Shown here in pieces: positions 32,526 through 40,561 of a stretch of DNA of 64,000 nt (positions are counted from its first letter, which is position 1; every line of letters begins with the position of its first letter). The translations under genes were made by a program, and so were the position numbers. Source of the stretch: Clostridia bacterium (GTDB lineage: Bacteria; Bacillota; Clostridia; Oscillospirales; Acutalibacteraceae). The notes under the pieces are model-generated. The model was not told where the DNA came from. It was given only the letters and a program-made list of their open reading frames with translations, and did not search any database. Where the stretch lies: NCBI GenBank assembly GCA_017522225.1, contig JAFWZR010000031.1, positions 102,400-166,399 on the forward strand, given 5' to 3'.

Positions 32526-34811
32526 TCAGGCTCTTTCAACATCAAGAATACCGTTAATTTTAAGTATTTTTGACATTACGCCCTGAAGATGTTCAATTCC
32601 GTTAACGGCGATTTTAAGTTCAATTGATGCTCTGCCGTCCTTTTTGCTTTGTGTGTTGATGCCGTAAATCATAACACGCATATCAGCAATAACCTTGGAA
32701 ATATCCGCCATAAGACCAACACGGTCAAGACCCGTGATGCTCAGGGTTGCGGTGAAATCTTCCTTGACATCATTGTCCCAGCTTGCGCTTATCCAACGGT
32801 CGGGCTCAGTTGCAAGCTCAAGCACCTTAGGCACATTTGTGCAATCCCTCTTGTGGATGGATACACCATGGCCGCGGGTTATAAAGCCGACAATCTCGTC
32901 ACCGGGAAGCGGACTGCAGCACTTTGAAAACTTGATAAGACAATTATCAATACCTTCAACCACAACGCCGTCCTTACTTTTTGCGCGTTTCGCAGAGGGC
33001 TTTGTAATTCTGATTATATCCTCCTGCTGCTCCTCAGGCTGCCTGAACATTTTGACATACTCGTCCTTTATGTGAGGCATCATTTTGTTGAGTGAAACAC
33101 CGCCGTAGCCGATAGCTGCAAAGAAGTCCTCAATCGTTGCAAAGCGCTGACGCTGTGCGATCATATATACAAATTTTTCAAAATCATTGTCGCTCAGGCG
33201 GATATAATTACGCCTGAATTCACGCTCAACCTCAAGTCTGCCCTCAAGGATATTTTCCTCACGGCGTTCTTTCTTGAACCACGAACGGATTTTGTTTCTC
33301 GCACCGCTTGTTTTGACAAACTTAAGCCAGTCACGGCTCGGGCCCTTACCCTGCTGTGACGATGTGATAATCTCTACAATTTCTCCCGTTTTGACAACAT
33401 AGTCAATCGGCACAATTCTGCCGTCAACCTTGGCACCGATCATACGGTTTCCGACCGCAGAGTGAATTGCATAAGCAAAATCAACAACCGTTGCACCTGC
33501 GGGCAGACTGATAACGGATCCCTTCGGAGTAAAAACAAAAACCTCCTCCTGAACAAGGTCTGTTTTGATGGTGTTTACAATGTCTTCGGGATTTTCGGAA
33601 ACATTCTGCGACTCAAGAAGCTGTCTTATCCATGAGAATTTTTCCTCAAACTTCTGTCTGCCGTTCATTCCGAGCTTATACTTCCAATGGGCGGCAACAC
33701 CGTACTCTGCAGTGCGGTGCATTTCCCATGTTCTTATCTGTACCTCAAACGGAATACCGCCCTCGCCGATAACGGTTGTATGGAGGGACTGGTACATATT
33801 TGCCTTGGGTGTTGAGATATAATCCTTGAATCTGCCGGGAATCGACTTGAACATATCGTGAATAATTCCGAGACAGTTATAGCAGTCGATAACATCGTCA
33901 ACAATGATTCTGACGGCATAGATATCGTAAATTTCGTCAAAATCCTTACCCTGCATATACATCTTACGGTAAATACCGTGAACAGACTTTACTCTGCCCG
34001 TGATGTTGCAGTTGGGTATAACCTGTCTTACACGGTCGCAGATTTTGTTCTGTATGTTATCGAGATATTCCTTACGCTTAGACTGCTGCTGTTCGAGTAA
34101 ATCCTGAATTTCCTTATACGCAATCGGGTCGAGGTAACTGATTGCAAGGTCTTCAAGCTCCTCCTTGACGCCTCGGATACCGAGACGGTGAGCAATCGGA
34201 GCATAAATCTCGAGGGTTTCCTGTGCTTTTTCACGTCTTTTATGAGGTTTCATAAAAGCAAGTGTTCTCATATTGTGAATACGGTCTGCAAGCTTGATGA
34301 TTATAACTCTGATGTCCTGAGACATAGCCATAAGCATCTTGCGTACATTTTCCGCCTGTTGCTCCTCCTTTGTAGAAAGCGGTATCTTGCCGAGCTTGGT
34401 AACACCCTCAACAAGATTTGCAACGTCCTCACCGAATTCTTTTTTAACATCGTCCTCGGTCATTTCCGTATCTTCAACAACATCGTGAAGAAGAGCCGCA
34501 ACCATGGACTCACTGTCCATACCGAGCTTGTAAAGTATATGTGCCACCTGCACAGGGTGGATAATATACGGCTCGCCCGAGCGACGGTACTGACCTTCGT
34601 GTGCCTCGTATGCAATCTCATACGCACGCTTGATGTATCCGATTTCCTCTTCGCTCATCGTTTCCGAGACAGAGGTAATCAGATCCTCAAACAAACCGTC
34701 AGCGGATTTTTCACTCTTTTGTGCTTCAAGCATAGCTGCATCCACATAGTCATCCAACGGTTTTACATCATCCAATATTTCTTTTAAGCTTTTTTCTCTG
34801 TCGTCTGTCAT
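32526..34811 (-). CDS. relA: bifunctional (p)ppGpp synthetase/hydrolase Rel
   Basis: A 761-residue RSH protein. The HD hydrolase domain has HDVVED at 109-114 and LADRIHNMRTL. The synthetase domain has YDIYAVRIIVD and RFKDYISTPKANMYQSLHT. TGS (VFTPKGSVISLPAGATVVDF), conserved-cysteine (CCSPLPGDEI) and ACT domains follow. Both catalytic halves look intact, so it should make and break the stringent alarmone. It lies just after recJ and before dtd, as in Bacillus, except that apt is missing between recJ and relA. Confidence 0.97.
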   Translation of the reverse strand: MTDDREKSLKEILDDVKPLDDYVDAAMLEAQKSEKSADGLFEDLITSVSETMSEEEIGYIKRAYEIAYEAHEGQYRRSGEPYIIHPVQVAHILYKLGMDSESMVAALLHDVVEDTEMTEDDVKKEFGEDVANLVEGVTKLGKIPLSTKEEQQAENVRKMLMAMSQDIRVIIIKLADRIHNMRTLAFMKPHKRREKAQETLEIYAPIAHRLGIRGVKEELEDLAISYLDPIAYKEIQDLLEQQQSKRKEYLDNIQNKICDRVRQVIPNCNITGRVKSVHGIYRKMYMQGKDFDEIYDIYAVRIIVDDVIDCYNCLGIIHDMFKSIPGRFKDYISTPKANMYQSLHTTVIGEGGIPFEVQIRTWEMHRTAEYGVAAHWKYKLGMNGRQKFEEKFSWIRQLLESQNVSENPEDIVNTIKTDLVQEEVFVFTPKGSVISLPAGATVVDFAYAIHSAVGNRMIGAKVDGRIVPIDYVVKTGEIVEIITSSQQGKGPSRDWLKFVKTSGARNKIRSWFKKERREENILEGRLEVEREFRRNYIRLSDNDFEKFVYMIAQRQRFATIEDFFAAIGYGGVSLNKMMPHIKDEYVKMFRQPEEQQEDIIRITKPSAKRAKSKDGVVVEGIDNCLIKFSKCCSPLPGDEIVGFITRGHGVSIHKRDCTNVPKVLELATEPDRWISASWDNDVKEDFTATLSITGLDRVGLMADISKVIADMRVMIYGINTQSKKDGRASIELKIAVNGIEHLQGVMSKILKINGILDVERA

Positions 34812-34816
34812 TTCTC

Positions 34817-36844
34817 TTAACCTTCAAATTCTTTTATTCTTCTGAGTACGGGTGCATCGTCAAGGTTGACCTTAACATTTTCCTCAGGCAAGGTAAGATT
34901 ACCGTCACCGTCATAAACAAGAGTGCCGAGCTCAGTCAGTGCTTCCACCGCAACGCAGACCTTTGCATATTGATCGGCGGTAAGTCCGAGACGCTTACAA
35001 AGCAGCTCCTCACCGTGTCTCCACTTGCCCTGACTGCGTACGAATTTATACACCTCTGCGATAAATCCGCGGTCAGGCAATATATCTGCATACTGTCCTG
35101 CACTGCCGTGCATAAGTCTCATAAACTGTCTCATTCCCGCAAACAGTATATCGTCGTCCATTTCGTGAAGCTTGATATTTTTCACTAATATACTAAGTCT
35201 TATCTGACCTAAATATTCATTGCTGTCAAATACTGCGGCAACATCCACAACATCACCGACCGCAAACGGAAAATCATACTGTGTCATTCTGAACAGCACG
35301 GCGCTTAAGGCTGTATCTCCTCTGCGAAGTCCGAGACGCAGGTGCTTGCCCGCACCGATAGGAGTAATCTCCGTAAGTGTCATATTGTAAAGGCCGAAAA
35401 CGGGCTGCGGATTGCCTGCACCGAAGGGTTCAAGTGTTTCCACTACATCAAGAAGCTCAACATTTACAACTGACGGATTAATTTTGAAGTCTATGTTTTG
35501 AACGGGATCCGGGAACTCCGTTTTATCTGCATAGTCATTTATTGCTTTTCTGAATTCATCAATTCTGTCCGAATCAAGTCCGAGACCTGCCGCAAGAGTA
35601 TGGCCTCCGTAATGGTCGAGCATTGGTTCACACGCACAAAGTGCATCGTAAAGGCTGAAGCCGTCAAAGCTTCTGCCCGAGCCTTTCGCGGTTTCACCGT
35701 CCTTAGTGATAACTATTGCAGGCTTGCCGTATTTTTCGACAAGACGCGATGCAACAATACCGATTACACCGTCGTGCCAGCCGTCACCGCTGACAACAAG
35801 CACACGGTCGTATTTCCATGAGGGATTTTCATCAATCTGAGCGACTGCCTGAGCGAGAATTCCCTGCTCAGTCTGCTGTCTTTCAGAATTATCGTCATTT
35901 ATTTCACGCGCAAGCAGATTTGCTTCATCATAATCATCAGCAAGTAAAAGCTTAATCGCTCTGTCAGCCGAGCCAATTCTGCCCGCAGCATTGATCCGTG
36001 GTGAAATTCCGAATGCAACCGTACCCGATTTGATCGGCTTGCCGTCAAGCCCCGAAACCTCGATAAGAGCCTGAATACCTGCTCTGTCAGAATCGTTTAT
36101 CAATGCAGTACCACGTCTGACAATGCTTCTGTTTTCGTTATAAAGAGGCATTACATCGGCTATTGTACCGATGGCAGCCAGGTCAAGAAAAGAATCCGTT
36201 ACTTCATTCTCTTCACCCTCAAGTGCACAAATCAATTTATATGCAACACCTACGCCTGCATAGTCCTTGAATTCAAGAATACAGTCATGTCTGTGCGGGT
36301 CAACAACCGCAACGGCATTCGGAAGCACATCTGACGGCAGATGATGGTCTGTAACAATAAGATCCATTTCAAGCTGACGGATGTACTCCGCCTCTTCAAC
36401 AGAGCTTATTCCGTTATCAACCGTGATAATGAGCTTTGCACCCATACGGCTGAGATTGTCGATTGCGTTGTAGCTGAGTCCGTAGCCTTCGGTGTGTCTG
36501 TTCGGCACGGCATAAACCACATCGGCGCCCTGCATCTCGAGATAAGAATAAAGCAGAGTCGTAGCTGTTACACCGTCAGCATCATAGTCACCGTAAACAG
36601 CGATGCGTTCAAAGTTTTCAAGTGCAGCTTTGATTCTTTTGACCGCCTTGTACATATCGGGAAAATCAAACGGATCCGCGGGAATACTTTCGTCAAGGTC
36701 AAAGAATTCACGCGCCTCATCCGCCGTTTTTATACCTCTTGCCGAGGCAAGTAAAGCGGCATAAGGGCTGATATCAAGTTCTTCGGCAATATGTGTTGCT
36801 GTATCCTTGTCAAAATTTTTGACAATCCACTTTTTTCTGCTCAC
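34817..36844 (-). CDS. recJ: single-stranded-DNA-specific exonuclease RecJ
   Basis: A 675-residue DHH-family exonuclease used in recombination and repair. Motifs: VYGDYDADGVTATTLLYSYL (motif I), DNGISS, TDHHLPSD (the DHH motif III), AFGISPRINAAGRIG, and the DHHA1 region GGHTLAAGLGLD. The C-terminal OB-fold region is present, followed by an extra domain of about 100 residues typical of Firmicutes RecJ. The start is GTG at 36844 with AAGGAG seven bases upstream. It heads the recJ-relA-dtd operon. Confidence 0.96.
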   Translation of the reverse strand: MSRKKWIVKNFDKDTATHIAEELDISPYAALLASARGIKTADEAREFFDLDESIPADPFDFPDMYKAVKRIKAALENFERIAVYGDYDADGVTATTLLYSYLEMQGADVVYAVPNRHTEGYGLSYNAIDNLSRMGAKLIITVDNGISSVEEAEYIRQLEMDLIVTDHHLPSDVLPNAVAVVDPHRHDCILEFKDYAGVGVAYKLICALEGEENEVTDSFLDLAAIGTIADVMPLYNENRSIVRRGTALINDSDRAGIQALIEVSGLDGKPIKSGTVAFGISPRINAAGRIGSADRAIKLLLADDYDEANLLAREINDDNSERQQTEQGILAQAVAQIDENPSWKYDRVLVVSGDGWHDGVIGIVASRLVEKYGKPAIVITKDGETAKGSGRSFDGFSLYDALCACEPMLDHYGGHTLAAGLGLDSDRIDEFRKAINDYADKTEFPDPVQNIDFKINPSVVNVELLDVVETLEPFGAGNPQPVFGLYNMTLTEITPIGAGKHLRLGLRRGDTALSAVLFRMTQYDFPFAVGDVVDVAAVFDSNEYLGQIRLSILVKNIKLHEMDDDILFAGMRQFMRLMHGSAGQYADILPDRGFIAEVYKFVRSQGKWRHGEELLCKRLGLTADQYAKVCVAVEALTELGTLVYDGDGNLTLPEENVKVNLDDAPVLRRIKEFEG

Positions 36845-36889
36845 TATACCGCTCCTTTCGTCAAATTGATGTATGCGTAAAACTAAATC

Positions 36890-38305
36890 TTATTTTTCGT
36901 TTGCTACGTGAAGTGCATTTACTTTTTCAAGAATCTCCTGCTTGAACTCACCGTGAATCTTATATTTCTTTGAGAAGATCACAAGGGAAATAAGCATCAT
37001 TGCAGGAGGAACGATGAACATCATAAATGAAATCGCACCCTTTGCTGATTCTGTCACAATTGCTGTATCTGCATTTTCACCGCTGAAGTCATAGTTTGTA
37101 AGAGCAAATGAAGCGTACATAATGATACTCTGAATTGTATATGCCATCTTCTGAAGGAAGCCCTTCATAGAGAATGTAAGGCTCTGATTACGTTTGCCGA
37201 GCTTGTACTCACCGTAGTCAACGCAGTCAGCAAGCATAACTGTCTGGTTAACAAACATACTTGCAGTACCGAGGGAAGTTACGATATAGCAAAGGCCGAG
37301 GGCAACAACATTACCGCCAAAGCCGTAGCCGATAACAGCCATTCCTATGTAGCCTGTTGCAGCCATAAGGAGAGAAAGCTTATAAATTGAACGGTTGTTC
37401 ATAAACTTTGAGCAGATCGGAACAACGAGAATACCGAGTACTGAGCCGACTGTACCCATAAGGTTGAATGTCGACTGCTTTGCAAGTCCGCCGCCGACCT
37501 CTTCAAAATAGAATGCGCTGATACCTGAGGTCATATAGAAGCCTGCATTGGAAATCATTGCAAAAAGCATAAACACGAGAAGCTGATCGTTGTTTTTAAT
37601 CACGCTGAGAGCTGTCTTGAACGAGAACTTTTCATCGCTCTTGATTACATTGCGTTCCTTTGTAACTGCAACGCAAATCAAAGCAAAAGCTACAAGAAGA
37701 ATTGCTGCAAGAATTGACCACTTGCCGAAGCCTTCCTTAAGAACATTCTGCGGAAGCTTATCAAGGTCATCCTTTGCCGCGCCTGCAAGAAGCGGAATCA
37801 TAATCGGAGTAAGGATTGAAATGATACCCTGTCCGAGACCTGAAAAAGCACGGGCAATTGTAGAAATAAGATTTCTGTCCTTTTCACCGCTTGCCATTGA
37901 CGGAATCATTGACCAATACGGAATGTCTGCAAGTGTATTTGTCATACCCCAGAGAACATAGAAAACAGCAACATAAACCATCATCCATACTGAGCCCGTC
38001 TGAATACCGGGATTATTGAAAAGAAGACAAAGGACCACAGCATTAAGAAGTGCACCACGAAGAATCCATGGGCGGTATTTACCCATCCTGTTATTACAGC
38101 GGTCAACAATTGAACCCATCATCGGGTCGTTGATACCGTCCCAGAGTCTTGCGAGAGGTGTGATAATAAGAAGGAACCACGGACTGATACCGAGAACCTT
38201 TGCAAGGTAAATGGAGAGATAAGAATAGAACATGCCGTAGCTAAGGTCAAGACCTATTGCACCGACACCGTAGCCGACACCTTCTCTGAATAATTTTTTA
38301 TTCAT
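36890..38305 (-). CDS. GPH-family sugar:cation symporter
   Basis: A 471-residue transporter with 12 predicted helices. The N-terminus GVGAIGLDLSYGMFYSYLSIYLAK and the loop DGINDPMMGSIVDRCNNRMGKYRPWIL are signatures of the glycoside-pentoside-hexuronide family (MelB, XylP, UidB). The second half has LGKRNQSLTFSMKGF. It would import a sugar or glycoside with Na+ or H+. GGAGG precedes the ATG and it has its own promoter with a palindrome at the start site. It is monocistronic, so the substrate cannot be inferred from an operon, although a dockerin protein lies upstream. Confidence 0.92.
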   Translation of the reverse strand: MNKKLFREGVGYGVGAIGLDLSYGMFYSYLSIYLAKVLGISPWFLLIITPLARLWDGINDPMMGSIVDRCNNRMGKYRPWILRGALLNAVVLCLLFNNPGIQTGSVWMMVYVAVFYVLWGMTNTLADIPYWSMIPSMASGEKDRNLISTIARAFSGLGQGIISILTPIMIPLLAGAAKDDLDKLPQNVLKEGFGKWSILAAILLVAFALICVAVTKERNVIKSDEKFSFKTALSVIKNNDQLLVFMLFAMISNAGFYMTSGISAFYFEEVGGGLAKQSTFNLMGTVGSVLGILVVPICSKFMNNRSIYKLSLLMAATGYIGMAVIGYGFGGNVVALGLCYIVTSLGTASMFVNQTVMLADCVDYGEYKLGKRNQSLTFSMKGFLQKMAYTIQSIIMYASFALTNYDFSGENADTAIVTESAKGAISFMMFIVPPAMMLISLVIFSKKYKIHGEFKQEILEKVNALHVANEK

Positions 38306-38329
38306 AAATTAAACCTCCGTTTTCTTTTG

Positions 38330-38343
38330 AATAGTACACTATT
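38330..38343. promoter_or_regulatory. candidate operator AATAGT-N2-ACTATT at the symporter start site
   Basis: A perfect 6-bp inverted repeat (38330-38335, 38338-38343) overlaps the predicted transcription start and the edge of the -10. Such placement suits a repressor. Confidence 0.5.
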
Positions 38344-38369
38344 TTAATATTTTACCACAAAACTTTCAA
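38341..38369 (-). promoter_or_regulatory. promoter of the GPH symporter
   Basis: On the minus strand: TTGAAA (38364-38369), 17-base spacer, TAAAAT (38341-38346). Confidence 0.68.
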
Positions 38370-38379
38370 CAGTACAATA

Positions 38380-38412
38380 GAAAAATGACGCCCTGACAAG
38401 TCAGAGCGTCAT
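38380..38412 (-). terminator. terminator of the cohesin/LRR/dockerin gene
   Basis: ATGACGC (38385-38391) pairs with GCGTCAT (38406-38412), with CTGAC/GTCAG pairing inside, followed on the minus strand by a run of five T's. Confidence 0.82.
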
Positions 38413-38429
38413 AAATTTTAATATTTTTA

Positions 38430-40208
38430 TCAGTCGAGAACAATCTTACCGACAGAAATCTTGAGCATAATCAATGCATCTGTTGAGTTGATTTTTCCGT
38501 CACCGTTTGCGTCGGCATTTAATCTTTCTTCAGGCTTGAATGCAACAGGCTTATCAACTGTAAACTGAAGAACCTTGAGTGCGTCAGTTGTGTTAACTGC
38601 GCCATCGCTGTTGACATCCGGGAATACCTTCGGTGCTACAGTATTAAGGTCATACTTCTCATTACAAACTGTACAGACTCTGTGCTTGATGCCTGTCTCA
38701 TTATACTTCGGGAGCTTGTCATAAACCCACTCACCCGGCATATGACCGGTTGCCTTGATAACTTCACGTGTTACTTCACCGCAGTTCGTACACTTGCAGT
38801 TGTAATAACCGTCCTTAGTACATGTTGCATTCTGACCTACAGTACGTCTTACTTCCTCGTGGTCACAATGAATCGTAAAGCCAAGATTATAGCCTTCGCC
38901 GTAGCCATTGATACCTACAACATAAACCTTAGCCTTACCTGCACGTACGTTGTTTACATAAACTACCTTGTAGTCTGTATCCTTAACAACTGCCTTGCCG
39001 TTTGTAAGCTCAACCTTCACCTCAGGAGTAAGCGGAGTACCTGTGTAGTCAACCTTATCTGTACAAGAAGCCTTACCGAGAGAAATATCCTCAACCTTCT
39101 TGATTGTTGATGTGGGATACTTTTCTGAAACTACTGTCGGAAGATAAGTGTTGCCTTCAACTGTTGTGAATTCAATACCTCCGACAAAGCACTCGCTGAA
39201 AGCACCATCACCGATTGTTGTTGTATTCTTTGAGATTTTAACTTCTTTAAGTGAAATACATCCGTAGAAAGCTGTTCTGCCGATTTCCGTTACATTGAAA
39301 GGAATCTCAATTGCCTTAATAGCATAGCAAGCATAGAATACACTTGCGTTAACCTTTTTAAGAGCAAGAGGAAGCTTGACATTTGCAAGAACCGAACAGT
39401 TATTGAATGCACCGTCACCGATTGACTCTACTGTATCGGGAATTGAAATTTCAGTAAGCTTTTTGCAGTTTTTGAAGGCATTGTCGCCGATATATTCCAT
39501 TCCGTCGGGAAGAGTAACCTTCACAAGCTCCGTATGCGTTTCAAAAACGCCGTCAGCAATACCTATAACAGGAAGCTTGTTGTACTCAGCAGGAATAACA
39601 AGCTCAGCAACAGTTGCACAGTGATATGCAGTTACGATATAGCCTGTGCTATCGCTGTTAAGAGTGAAAACGAAGTCCTTGAGAGAATTTCGGACAATTT
39701 CGATATCAGCATCAACAGCAGCTACAGATGCTGTGAGATCGTTATAACCTGAGTTTGCTGCATTGTTTACAACAAGATCAAGAGTTGTCTTGCCGTTTAC
39801 AGCAGTATCTCTTACCTTGAAGGTAACAACTGCAAATGTTCCGTTGAAGCTGAAGTTGTTTGCACCTGCAAGTGACCAGGAGATAATTCCGGGTGTCTTT
39901 GTGTACTCAGAATAAACCTTACCGTTAACCTGTTTGTCAAGAGCGTTCTCAAGACCGACACCTTTTTTAAGGCTTACAAGCTCGAGCTTAGCCTTATCAT
40001 ATTTGAGCTGAAGGTCAAGAGTTGCTAATTTTTCATACTTAGCAGGAAAATAAATTGTTGCCTCAATGGTGTCACCCTGAAGGCAATTAACCTGATCAAC
40101 CTTGACAGCAATATCTGCATCAGCAGCAATCGGTAAAAATGCGAACACGCTGAGTGCAAGAACAACCGCAAGAATCATTGAAATAATGCGCTTTGTAGTC
40201 TTTCTCAT
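38430..40208 (-). CDS. secreted cohesin-LRR-dockerin surface protein
   Basis: A 592-residue exported protein. Signal peptide 1-31 (MILAVVLALSVFAFLPIAADA). A cohesin-like domain lies at about 33-170 (LATLDLQLKYDKAKLELVSL, FAVVTFKV). BspA-type leucine-rich repeats follow at about 190-370 (IGDNAFKNCKKLTEISIP, SIGDGAFNNC). An Ig-like module (TGTPLTPEVKVEL) and a Cys-rich CxxC region with a GHMPGEW motif come next. The C-terminus is a dockerin with two calcium loops (DVNSDGAVNTTDAL and DANGDGKINSTDAL). The ATG at 40208 follows AAAGGTGAT; an upstream extension is unlikely. Carrying both a cohesin-like and a dockerin module suggests an adaptor in a surface assembly. Confidence 0.86.
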   Translation of the reverse strand: MRKTTKRIISMILAVVLALSVFAFLPIAADADIAVKVDQVNCLQGDTIEATIYFPAKYEKLATLDLQLKYDKAKLELVSLKKGVGLENALDKQVNGKVYSEYTKTPGIISWSLAGANNFSFNGTFAVVTFKVRDTAVNGKTTLDLVVNNAANSGYNDLTASVAAVDADIEIVRNSLKDFVFTLNSDSTGYIVTAYHCATVAELVIPAEYNKLPVIGIADGVFETHTELVKVTLPDGMEYIGDNAFKNCKKLTEISIPDTVESIGDGAFNNCSVLANVKLPLALKKVNASVFYACYAIKAIEIPFNVTEIGRTAFYGCISLKEVKISKNTTTIGDGAFSECFVGGIEFTTVEGNTYLPTVVSEKYPTSTIKKVEDISLGKASCTDKVDYTGTPLTPEVKVELTNGKAVVKDTDYKVVYVNNVRAGKAKVYVVGINGYGEGYNLGFTIHCDHEEVRRTVGQNATCTKDGYYNCKCTNCGEVTREVIKATGHMPGEWVYDKLPKYNETGIKHRVCTVCNEKYDLNTVAPKVFPDVNSDGAVNTTDALKVLQFTVDKPVAFKPEERLNADANGDGKINSTDALIMLKISVGKIVLD

Positions 40209-40263
40209 CCATATCACCTTTCGTTTTGAAAATAATATAAATGTATTCACTTATACAAAATGA

Positions 40264-40292
40264 ATTTTATACCATTTCAAATAAAAAGTCAA
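40264..40292 (-). promoter_or_regulatory. promoter of the cohesin/LRR/dockerin gene
   Basis: On the minus strand: TTGACT (40287-40292), 17-base spacer, TAAAAT (40264-40269). Confidence 0.7.
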
Positions 40293-40351
40293 TCTAAATT
40301 CCGTATAATAGCTTATTTCTGTTGATAAACATCTGAAAAACAAAATAAATA

Positions 40352-40380
40352 TTGATTTTCAAACATTGATTATATATAAT
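40352..40380 (+). promoter_or_regulatory. promoter of a small plus-strand transcription unit
   Basis: TTGATT (40352-40357), 17-base spacer, perfect TATAAT (40375-40380). It lies inside the 353-bp gap between two minus-strand genes and points away from the gene at 40208. Confidence 0.6.
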
Positions 40381-40386
40381 TCTGAA

Positions 40387-40545
40387 TATAACCGGGAGGG
40401 ATTTTATGGCAGATAAAGGCTGATTTGCAGTTTTGCTTATCTTCCTCAATTTTGCCTGTACGGACGAGAATGTCAGATATATCAGAATTAAACAAAAGCA
40501 AGAGGTAACACGATTGTACGTGTTACCTCTTTTATGTATCTGACA
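40387..40545 (+). ncRNA. candidate small RNA or micro-ORF transcript
   Basis: Downstream of the promoter at 40352 there is a strong GGGAGGG site and an ATG at 40406 that opens a frame of only five codons (MADKG) before TGA at 40421. A hairpin with a T-run (40501-40533) follows, enclosed by a 9-bp inverted repeat TGTCAGATA (40471-40479) and TATCTGACA (40537-40545). The frame would stay open for 39 more codons past the TGA, but that part runs through the hairpin. A small RNA, a leader peptide or a decayed gene are all possible. Confidence 0.4.
40501..40533 (+). terminator. terminator of the small plus-strand unit
   Basis: AGAGGTAACACG (40501-40512) pairs perfectly with CGTGTTACCTCT (40519-40530), followed by TTT. 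On the other strand it could also close the gene ending at 40562, though the T-run there is poor. Confidence 0.7.
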
Positions 40546-40561
40546 GTCCTTACTGTTGATT

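Noticed and set aside
40406-40543. UGA at codon six as selenocysteine or readthrough in a 45-codon protein
   Set aside because: The frame beyond the UGA runs through a terminator hairpin, and no SECIS-like structure sits directly after the UGA.
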